A program made the position numbers and the translations under genes. Below are positions 11,321 to 20,991 of a DNA stretch of 64,000 bases, piece after piece. The DNA is taken from positions 248,001 through 312,000 of the forward strand of contig JASANG010003862.1 in NCBI GenBank assembly GCA_030248215.1, written 5' to 3'. A model generated the notes under the pieces. That model did not search any database. It saw only the letters and a program-made list of their open reading frames with translations, and was not told the origin of the DNA. The stretch is from Enoplolaimus lenunculus (lineage: Eukaryota; Nematoda; Enoplea; Enoplida; Thoracostomopsidae). How positions within the stretch are numbered: the stretch's first letter is position 1; the number at the start of each line of letters is the position of its first letter.

Positions 11321-12839
11321 AAAAGGGGTGCAGTTTGTGTGCAAATATTTTGCAGTCTTAAAACGCGTTATTTAAGCAAATATTTCGATGTTTAAGGCTG
11401 ACCAATTGCGTAACATTTTTGATCTCGTGTTGTAAAACTTAGCCATATTTATGAACCATTTGCATCGGAAGTTTTTTAGCACGGCAATGTTCACGGTCAA
11501 TTGTTGATGCAGAACTGCAAAAAACGAGCAAGAAGCCAAAACCACCCTTTTTACTTTACAAATAATCTCAATTTATAGGATACAAAACAGTGCCCTTCTG
11601 GCCCTCAACCCCTATTCCTACGCTACTGGATTATAGTCTATTCGTCGGCAGCTGTCGTACGAGCGTGCGACAAGTCTGGCAACGATGACGTATGTTCTGT
11701 TAGATTCTACTTGCAAGCACACCGTCTACTAGCGCGGCTACCATTCCCTTGCCAGAAAATTCTGGTAAGCATTAGATCATACGCCCCTTGTAATTTTACG
11801 CAAAGGTACAAGCCTAAAATGCTCGTGGTGGGTTAAAAATGGTCGAGTCTATAAGGTTTCTGGGTAGGAAATGTCGGTTAACGAATTGTCAGTCCGATGA
11901 GATACCGTGATACCTTGCAAATAGGGTTTTCCTACGAACATCAGGATATACTAAAAACATATCCAATTACGAAATTGTCACAAAAACGGATCACCATAGG
12001 AAATCCGGAGGTCGGAAACAAATATGAACAAAGAACACTCTAAAGCTAAAAACATAAAAACTATACAATCAACAACGCAATCTGCGCAGTTCGATGTATA
12101 TATATATTTATACCAGGGGAGCAGATAGAATAACATATATAATGACAGTGAATACAAGGCACTACCTAACGTATTTTATAGAGGGGAAACGGAATTTTTA
12201 CGATGGAAATAGGAACAGAGTAGTACCATTGTATATTGATGGGTGATTGTGTGTAACATTTCAGTGCAATTTTCGTATAAACTCTACAAGCGAAACTAGA
12301 GAACGCACAATCATCGCGCTGATCATACCAGGGCCGAAATTTATGGGCAGCTGTGTGAGGGGAGCACTGCATCTAAGGGGCATCTTCACAAGGGGCGACC
12401 ATTAAATATTGGGTTGGTGGCGCTGGTCCAGGAAAGAAAATTTAAGGTAAGCTGCAGCAGATGAGAATTTCTTGGTTTATTCAATAATAAGAATTACACG
12501 TTTGGGTGATTTTTCCTCTACCCTTACCTATAGCTGATCATTCCACGGTTGCTGTGTTGGATCATAGCTACATTAGGCCCGCAGGCGCCCATATGGGGGA
12601 ACCAGAAAGAATTGAGCAGGTATCCGCCAAGATTAGATGGACGAAACCTGTTGCGCTGAGATTTTATGTTGCGTGCCCTTTGTACGTCCTGATTCACCCA
12701 CCCATAGTAAAACTTTCCAATTCACGGTCTGAAACAATCAAACGAGTCGCACATCCTTCGATGGTCGATATTACTCATTGAGTATGTATCTTAAAAATAG
12801 GTTGCGTTTCAAATGAAACGAGCAAAATCTAAAATAATC
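11321..12839. other. No recognised feature
   Basis: Intergenic. Short frames only (91 codons or fewer), none with a domain I know. No tandem array or inverted-repeat element was seen. Confidence 0.45.
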
Positions 12840-12930
12840 AGGGTGCGACCGAATACCAAGAACTGGCGGAGCCGGAGCCGGAATCGGATAATCAAATATC
12901 CGGCCGAAGCCGGAGCCGAATAGTGAATTC
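12840..12930. repeat. CCGG-rich repeat fragment
   Basis: GGGTGCGACCGAATACC followed by GGAGCCGGAGCCGGAATCGG and another GCCGGAGCCG, in the opposite orientation to the copy ending at 945. A related CCGAGACCGAAAATTTTCG remnant lies near 13450-13475. Confidence 0.4.
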
Positions 12931-13494
12931 AAATCGAATACTATATTGCATTCAAATATCAAAACGTAGCTTCAAATTCTCCCTTCCGCATGGCTTTAGA
13001 TACCCGAAGTGTTTAGATGACGAACTTTAACATCTCATGGCGATGCATTTCTTGCACTTTAACAACGTCCCTGTTATACTATTCTATGTTTCTGTACCGT
13101 TGCGGTCCGTAGGTACTATAGGACAGAGCTGGTTAAGATTAGGGATGGCAGTTTCAGTCGGCAGGTGCCAGGTTCTTGAGTCCGTGGTTTGGAACCGACA
13201 CTAGAATTCGAGGATTCAGCAAACGCTGTTAAACCTGTATATAGCAGAAGTTCATATTGTTGAAACAAGTAATCACATATGAATAAAATTTCGCTGTTAA
13301 TATCTATTAATTTTCCTATTTGAACAATAATTTAGGCAAATATCCTGAAAACATAAAAACTATGAAAAAACACAAAAGAACCCATAAAAAACATTAGAAA
13401 TAATTTATTGCGAAAATTTTCTTTTTTTTCGGTGATTACCAAAGGTGACCGAGACCGAAAATTTTCGCTGCCGTCTCCGTCCATCATTGCTCCG

Positions 13495-13575
13495 ATTAAG
13501 GCTTTTCGCTTAGGCTTAGGCTTAATTATAGACCTATTTTTACGCTGAAGTTTAGACTATTAGCCTTAGGAATAA
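13495..13575. repeat. Degenerate CTTAGG hexamer tract
   Basis: CGCTTAGGCTTAGGCTTAAT, then GACTATTAGCCTTAGG. Same word as the core of family C; termini not recognised. The stretch 13576-13789 holds nothing else I can name. Confidence 0.45.
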
Positions 13576-13789
13576 TAAAAATATGCATACTAAGATATAT
13601 TCTTTTATGCTCATAGAATAACTCTCGTCATCTATATCTGGATTTCGAGCGTTATTGTAACCTAACAACGATTGTAAAACGTACACGGTCACATGCAAAC
13701 ATTTACATTATATCCGTGTGTGACCGAAAAAATGTATAAGTAAGCCAATCAGTTCGATGGTACTTGGCATAAATACGAATGATGGTCAC

Positions 13790-14085
13790 TAATGGAGTCA
13801 GAGGGACCGGATGGAACATACACCCCCTGTCGAAATTTTTTCGTGTTAAAATGGTAGTCCCTACCTAACAATTTTTCCCGTCAAATATTTTTTGTAAAAA
13901 AATTTTGTTCCCAGAATTTTTCGCGGTAAAATGGTAAAGTCCCAATATTTAACAACTTTTCGCCCTCAGAAATTATATGCTAATAAAATGATAAGGTCTC
14001 TTCCTTACAATTTTTGCGTTTCATTACATTTGCAACCCACCCCCCCTCCACCCGTCAAAAATGTTTGGATCAGCGTCTCATGATG
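13790..14085. mobile_element. MITE family F, copy 2
   Basis: Longest copy of the family. It has the ordered blocks GTCAGAGGGACCGG, GTGTTAAAATGGTA, CGCCCTCAGAAATTATATGC, ATAAAATGATAAGG, TTTTTGCGTTTCATTACATT and the end GTCAAAAATGTTTGGATC, each with a counterpart in 9365-9590. Internal phrases occur twice, so the element expanded by an internal duplication. Confidence 0.6.
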
Positions 14086-14152
14086 GTATAAATTTTTTTG
14101 AAGTATTTTAAAAACAATATCAGTCAATTTAAAATACTAGAGCCGGAGCATA

Positions 14153-14412
14153 CATATGTCGTAGGCCAATGTGCGTGCTATTTTGCGTAATAGCAGTTTC
14201 GCCTCGGCTAAAACTGCTATTAAACTTATAGACCAATCAGATTTGATTATTTCGACATACGCAATACCGTAACCAATCATCGTTAGTTTAACATCACTTT
14301 TGTTTTGCTAAATCTTACAATCGCTATTTGGCCTAAGCCAAACTGCTGTTTGCTCAGAATAGCAGATTGGTCTAGGCCAATTGGTAATTGACCTGAATAG
14401 CAGATTGGCCTG
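14153..14412 (+). mobile_element. MITE family A, full copy
   Basis: Inverted termini: ATGTCGTAGGCCAATGTGC on the left and GAATAGCAGATTGGCC on the right, plus internal blocks shared with 1-200 and 33919-34180. About 260 bp, non-coding. Confidence 0.65.
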
Positions 14413-14678
14413 AACACAGGACGTAAAAACCTGATTCGGTTTTTATTCATGGTTTAAGTATTAACATTGCAGGTACTGGCAGCACAACAGCGCAAGGATA
14501 CAAAATTACATTTGTATATATAGCTCCATGAACCTTGACCTGATAAGACAATATGAAACAAAATCATTCATATTACTTAAAGTTTTACTGAATTTGGTAA
14601 GCCGCCGTTTGCGTTGATATTTTGCATATTTTGAACTTCTAACAATGGTTCCGGTTTTGCGTGAAATATTTTAGAATA

Positions 14679-15441
14679 CTAGAAAAAATGCTCAGTACTT
14701 GAGCAAAAAGGGATATGTTTCATATTCCTATTAAAAGTATGGTAAACTAGATCAGCACATTCGCTTGATGTAACCTGGAAAAGTATTAAGAAACAATAGC
14801 GGCCAAAATCATGTTAATTATTAATTGTTCTGAAACAACTTGCGGACAGCAAATCTATTTCTAACATTGAAGTTTTTGACAGGATTTGTTAGCAATTTTC
14901 AGAAATTCCTTAGGGTCGCAGAGACATGGCTGAGGTATGCCGCTCTTTGATTTTGCAAGTTAGTCGATGTTGCCAGAATAAGGTGCGATTTGTGAGCTTC
15001 AATAGTCGTGACTATGCAGTGAAACAAATAAATAACTCGGGTGGGAAATGCGCATTACTGTAACAGCCATTAGTCGCCACACTATGCTCTTATGAAATTC
15101 AATTAACTATGGTAATACAAAGCCATAGGTAAATTTAATACGCTTTGTAGAGAACTTCAATATACATTCATGGATTCCAAGCTAAATCTGTCTACATTTC
15201 AGAAATAATTTCGCTTTGCATTCAAGAAAAGCATCTGTTTCTTACAAAAAAATATTACAGAAATTTTGCTGTCCGCAATATGTTTCAGAAAAATTAATAA
15301 TTAACATGATTTTGGCCGCTATTGTTTCTTAATACTTTTCCAGGTTACATCAAGCGAATGTGCTGATCTAGTTTACCATACTTTTAATAGGAATATGAAA
15401 CATATCCCTTTTTGCTCAAGTAGTGAGCATTTTTTCTAGTT
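14679..15441. mobile_element. MITE family D, complete foldback element
   Basis: Two inverted arms of about 175 bp (14679-14853 and 15267-15441) read nearly identically in reverse complement. The outer ends are ACTAGAAAAAATGCTCA and share TTGAGCAAAAAGGGATATG; the inner ends share TTTGCTGTCCGCAA. The 410-bp centre is unique except for homology to 5041-5240. No transposase. The right arm ends within about 40 bp of the start of the 18-bp minisatellite. Confidence 0.85.
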
Positions 15442-15479
15442 TCAACCGCTTTACCAAGCTGCTGCATTAATACATGGGG

Positions 15480-17635
15480 GTGACATCGTCCGTTGCGGTG
15501 AAGCTAACCGTTTGTGTGAAACCAACCCTTGTGCTCAAACCGACCGTTGAGGTGAAACCAGCCGTTAGGGTAAAACCAACCTTTGGGGCAAAATTAACCG
15601 CTGGGGTGAAATTAACCGCTGGGGTGAAACGAACCCCTGGGATGAAACGAACCGTTGGGGCAAAACCAACCGTTGGGGTGAAACCAACCGTTGGGGTGAA
15701 ACCAACCGTTGGGGTGAAGCCCACCGTTGGAGTAAAACCAACCGTTGGTGTGAAACCAACCGTTGAGGTGAATCCAACCGTTAGGGTGAAACCAACCGTT
15801 GGGGTGAAACCAACCGTTGGGGGTGAAGCCAACCGTTCAGGTGAAACCAACCGTTGGGGGTGAAGCCAACCGTTGAGGTGAAACCAACCGTTGACGTGAA
15901 ACCAACCGTTGGAGCAAAACCAACTGTTGGAGTGAAACCAACCGTTGGGGTAAAACCAACTGTTGGGGTGAAACCGACCGTTGCGGTGAAACCAACCGTT
16001 GGGGTGCAGCCAACCGTTGAGGTGAAGCCAACCGTTGAGGTGAAACCAACCGTTGGGGCAAAACCGATCGCTGGGGTGAAACCAACCGTTGGGGTAAAAC
16101 GAACCGTTGGGGTGAAACCAACCGTTGGGGTGCAGCCAACCGTTGAGGTGAAGCCAACCGTTGAGGTGAAACCAACCGTTGGGGCAAAACCGATCGCTGG
16201 GGTGAAACCAGCCTTTGGGGTAAAACGAACCGTTGGGGTGAAACCAACCGTTGGGGTGAAACCGACTGTTAGGGTGAAACCAACCGTTGGGGTGAAACCA
16301 ACCATTGGGGTGAAACCAACCATTGGGGTAAAACCAACCGTTGGGGTGAAACCAACCGTTAGGATGAAACCAATCGTTGGGGTGAAACCAATCGTTGGAG
16401 TGAAACCAACCTTTGAGGTGAAGCCCACCGTTGGGGTAAAACCAACCGTTGGGGTGAAACCAACCGTTGGGGTGAAGCTAACCGTTGGGGTGAAGCCAGC
16501 CGCTGAGGTGAAACCAACTGTTGAGGTGAAACCAACCGTTGTGGTAAAACCGATCATTGGGGTGAAACCAACCGTTGGGTAAAACCAACCGTTGGGGTGA
16601 AACCGATCGTTGGGGTGAAACCAACCGTTGGGGTGAAGCACCGTTGAGGTGAAACCAACCGTTGGGGTGAAACCAACCGTTGGGGTAAAACCAACCGCTG
16701 GGGCAAAACCAACCGTTGGGGTGAAACCATTCGTTGGGGTGAAACCGACTGTTGGGGTGGAACCAACCGTTGGGGTGAAACCAACCGTTGGGGTAAAACT
16801 AACCGTTGGGGTGGAACCGACTGTTGGGGTGAAACCATCCGTTGGGGTGAAACCATCCATTGGGGTGGAACCGACTGTTGGGGTGAAACCATCCGTTGGG
16901 GTGAAACCAACCGTTGGGGCAAAACCAACCGTTGGGGTAAAACCAACCGTTGGGGCAAAACCAACCGTTGGGGCAAAACCAACCGTTGGGGCAAAACCAA
17001 CCGTTGGGGTGAAACCAACCGTTGGGGTGAAACCAACCGCTGGGGTGAAACCAACCGTTGGGGTGAAACCAACCGTTGGGGAGAAACCGACTGTTGGGGT
17101 GAAACCAACCGTTGGGGTGAAACCAACCGTTGGGGCAAAACCAACCGTTGGGGCAAAACCAACCGTTGGGGCAAAACCAACCGTTGGGGCAAAACCAACC
17201 GTTGGGGTGAGACCGACTGTTGGGGTGAGACCAACCGTTGGGGTGAAACCAACCGTTGGGGTGAAGCCAACCGTTGGGGTGAAACCAACCGTTGGGGTGA
17301 AACCAACCGTTTGGGTAAAACCAACCGTTGGGGTGAAACCATCCGTTGGGGTGAAACCAACCGTTGGGGTGAAACCAACCGTTGGGGTGAAACCAACCGT
17401 TGGGGTGAAACCAACCGTTGGGGAGAAACCGACTGTTGGGGTGAAACCAACCGTTGGAGTGAAACCAACCGTTGGAGTGAAACCAACCGTTGGGGCAAAA
17501 CCAACCGTTGGGGCAAAACCAACCGTTGGGGCAAAACTAACCGTTGGGGTGAAACCAACCGTTGGGGTGAAACCAACCGTTGGGGTGAAACCGACTGTTG
17601 GGGTGAAACCAACCGTTGGGGTGAAACCAACCGTA
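15480..17635. repeat. Minisatellite, 18-bp unit, about 120 copies
   Basis: Consensus GTGAAACCAACCGTTGGG, 2.16 kb. Each unit holds the near-palindrome CCAAC-C-GTTGG. Variants (GTGAAA / GCAAAA / GAGAAA; ACCGTT / ACTGTT) recur in order, for example the GAGAAACCGACTGTTGGGG variant near 17081 and again 342 bp (19 units) later, showing block duplication. Since 18 is a multiple of three and the unit lacks stops, long frames open on both strands (GVKPTV-type plus, GFTPTV-type minus). I treat these as non-coding: no flanking exon, signal or start context was seen. Confidence 0.95.
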
Positions 17636-18466
17636 AGCTCTATAAAGTGGTGAAAGTTATAATCGTAAAATTACATAGCTAACGTGTAAAAAGTGTTGAA
17701 CCAAAATGAAAAATTTCGTGCACTTTCTGTAAGGAGTTTTTTGACCGTAACTATTGAAGACCACACTGGTTTGCAAAATCCTTTGGCACAAATATTCCCT
17801 ACGTACCAGGATACCAGTGTACAAAATTTAAACGATACAGGTCTGATATTACTTGAGCACCAACATGCGAACTAAACTGAAAATACGCGCTTGAGATGCG
17901 CGAATCATATATATGAACACTATCGTGTTCATATGATTACAGAAAACAAAGCTAATCTGCTTCTATTCACCACGTGACATATATACTATGTCTGCAGAAA
18001 ATAGACTGGAAAAATTTTCCACTTTGTACGCACATCGAAAATACAAAACCGTTTCAGACCAGCCGGGCTTCAAAGTATCATAAGGTAACTATATACGTAC
18101 CAGACGTTGATCTGCATCGCATCGCCACACCCCAACGATAAAGTAAGGTTGGTACTACAAGATAAACAACAAGGCGCTAAAGCCCGATCAAATTTACCAA
18201 AAGGTACAAGCGTATTCAAGTCCTACAGCAGCACATATTTTACGGTGCCAATGGGTTCAGCTCATCTTGCCCTGTTACCCGGTTCAAAGTATGTGGGGAC
18301 TGCTGCGGCACAATTTAAATATATTATATACATATATTTATATGTATGCGAATTTACACAATCGCTTGCGGCTGATATGGACCCCAAACCTAAAATGTTT
18401 CACAGTTTTACTGATTTTAAACTGAAAAACAGCCCAGAGCACGAGCATATGGAAAAGGATTCACCA
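17636..18466. other. No recognised feature
   Basis: Intergenic sequence. A 123-codon plus-strand frame at 18107-18478 runs into the next transposon and shows no family motif. Confidence 0.45.
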
Positions 18467-19048
18467 TTACTGCAGTGACCGAATAAGAGGGGGTAAAAGA
18501 GGGTGGTTCCCATTTTAAGTCCCAATCAACAGGAGTCAGCATCCCTAATAAGAGTCCGTAAGCGGATAGAGTCCCTAAACCCTAATTAGAGTTCATAAAC
18601 GTCAATTGTCCCTATTTATAGCGTATAAATGACTCCAGGACCAAATACATTTGAGTTCGAAATTTTAAAGCGTACTTTAAGTTTTGAAAGTAGCATTCCA
18701 AACTTTGCATTATCGCTGAAGCTTTTGATGCAAGGCAAAAAAACGTTTATTTCAACAGATAATTGCAATACCGGATATATATCAGCAAGAAGGGTGGCGG
18801 AGGACGGGTTGAAAATAAATAACATAAATTACATTGCGTAACCGAATACCAGTGGGGTACACTCCGGAGAGGCAAAATAAATATCAGTTCTCCCTATCAC
18901 TGTAGTGGCCCGAATAAGAGTGGGGAGGGGTAATAAGAGGGGGTCCCCATTTTGAGTCCAATCAATAGGAGTCCGTATCCCAAATAAGAGTCCGTAACCG
19001 GATAGAGTCAGTAAAACCCTACTTAGAATACTCTAGTCACTACAGTAA
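18467..19048 (+). mobile_element. Two joined MITE family B copies
   Basis: The first copy starts TTACTGCAGTGACCGAATAA and follows the full element to about 18895, where its right terminus is missing. A second copy starts at once with CACTGTAGTGGCCCGAATAA (about 18898), is internally deleted, and ends with AGTCACTACAGTAA at 19048. The unit therefore has outer inverted ends with an internal third terminus, either an insertion of one copy into the end of the other or a composite. Confidence 0.75.
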
Positions 19049-19429
19049 ATTTTGGGCACAAACTGCTGAAGATATATCTTGGTTCTTGGCTAATAATATT
19101 GTTGCTTCCGATTCCAAACAAATATTTGTGGAGTCTGTTCTGTTCCCTCCTCCACTTGCGTTTGTCCAACAGGAGCCATATTTTGAAAATTTTTTGAATA
19201 TTTGAGGTTTCACAAATGTGCCTCTACTTATTGGACGGTTGAAGCCAAAATATTTTTTTCAAATTCGCTTTTTTGAGGTCCTATCCTTAGATTCTTCTTC
19301 GAAACGGGAAAAATTTTGTCACACTGTTCAGGAATTTGTATCGGATATGCCGATGCAGTTTGACAGTAGGAAGCGAATGCGGTTGCGGGTCATTGGTTCA
19401 CAAGTTATGGTCAAATAAAAGTTTGTACC

Positions 19430-19515
19430 ATCCTAGTTGCAACCGGATTTACAGTTTTGGTAAAGAAATCCGATAACTATGCGGTTCCGATAAAATTCGG
19501 TATTTTTTAGATTTC
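19430..19515. repeat. CCGG-rich repeat fragment
   Basis: TTGCAACCGGATTTACAG, then AAATCCGATAACTATGCGGT and AATTCGGTATTTTTTAG. Compatible with one end of the CCGG-rich family. The sequence between 19049 and 19429 holds nothing I can name. Confidence 0.35.
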
Positions 19516-19644
19516 AAAGTTCACAAAACAGGGGTATATCATTTTATTTTTCTAAAATTTTCAAAGTGTGTATTGCCATTTCCTCCTTTACAGTTTGTAG
19601 TCACACTACATACTTTATAGGGCTAACCGGTACAATGGGACAGG

Positions 19645-20095
19645 ACTGTTTCGGCCAATGGGACAGCTTTGTTTGGGCCAAATGGGAAAACGGGGCTGCT
19701 GTAATTCGCTAAGAAAACGAGACACGACTGCTTCGGGCAAATCGGAAACAGGGCAGCTTTGTTTGGGCCAAATGGGAAAACGGGGCTGCTGTAATTCACT
19801 AAGAAAACGAGACACGACTGCTTCGGGAAAATCGGAAACAGAGCAGCTTTGTTTTGGTTTTATCGCTGGGAAAACGGGACCAACCTGTTCAGGGCAAATG
19901 GGAAAACGGAACAGCTGCAATTCTTTCGCTGGGAAAACGGGACAGCTGCAATTTTTTCGCTGGGAAAACGGGACAGCTGCAATTTTTTCGCTGGGAAAAC
20001 GGGACAGCTGCAATTTTTAGTTCGCAAATCGCGACAGCTGTAATTTTTCGCGGGGAGAAAACTGAACAGCTGTAAATTTTCGCTGTGAAAACGAA
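19645..20095. repeat. Minisatellite, 31-bp class with a longer left repeat
   Basis: From about 19900 to 20090, units of about 31 bp follow GCTGGGAAAACGGGACAGCT plus AATTTTTTC. The left half (19655-19850) holds two long repeats sharing CAGCTTTGTTTGGGCC, AAACGGGGCTGCTGTAATTC and GACACGACTGCTTCGGG. Overlapping open frames in several phases are by-products of the array. Confidence 0.85.
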
Positions 20096-20991
20096 CAACA
20101 GTTATACCTGAGGTAAAAACGGTGGTAGATCAGCTCATGTTTAAACTCAGCTCAGTTTTAATTCAATTTAAAAAGTGAACAAAATCAACGCAATTATATC
20201 ACAGCTAGCACACAAAAATTTTGTTACGAGCAAACCGTAGATGACGTAACGTTATTTTTCACACTAAAAACTGGTGCATGTTTTGATGCATTTTTCAAAA
20301 CTTAGCGACACTCCGTAGCTTATGCGATAAGCAGGTTGAGATTCAATCAAAAACTATGCAAGTAGGGTTTCCATATATTCATACATTTCCGAATCGGGTT
20401 CCAATGCATACAACATGTTAGAATAATTTAAGCAGATACACGATCAACATATCTACGTACGAATCTAAAAAGAACACGATGACAGCGTGCAACTAGATTA
20501 TCTATGAGTCAGGAATATATTAGCAACATAATAACAAAGATCTTCAAACAAAACCTTCAACATCCTGGTACTAATTTAATAAATATAACCAAGAACGTAA
20601 TAATATTGAAACAAAAACAGATCAACGATCACTGCAGCAACAATGAATTTATTTAAGTTTCTCATCCGTTTCATCTAACAGTCTACTACATTTGCAGTGC
20701 GTTTCGGAGAGGGTAGCCAGCAAACCCTCTCTTTTCGTACAGCCACAGTCAGCTTAACCGAACCTTTACGCCGTCTTTGGAAAAATCTTTTCATATCACG
20801 ACACAACCCCGTGTCAAAGTTACTTTTAGTAAGGTAAGAGTAGTCTAAGTTTATTTCCAAGCCAAACCTCAGCTCAACGATAAGTCTAAAACAAGTCTAA
20901 ATTACTACAGTATCGCAAAAATAACTCTAAAGCACCATGAGAACAATCTCTTCTCTTATCTAAAACCCCACCACGAAACCGCTATTGGCAC
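20096..20991. other. 3' flank of HSPA13, candidate poly(A) signals
   Basis: On the minus strand, AATAAA occurs at about 20850-20855 and again at 20648-20653, roughly 140 and 340 bases past the HSPA13 stop. Either could end the transcript. No other feature was seen. Confidence 0.4.

Noticed and set aside
15467-17682. Very long overlapping open frames (up to 359 codons) of GVKPTV / GFTPTV hexapeptides on both strands
   Set aside because: They follow directly from an 18-bp tandem repeat without stop codons; frames open on both strands equally, with no start context, splice partner or signal peptide.
19615-20098. Repeat frames (GKRDSCNF and related) that look like a cysteine-rich repeat protein
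   Set aside because: They lie in a 31-bp minisatellite with overlapping frames on both strands and no flanking exon.
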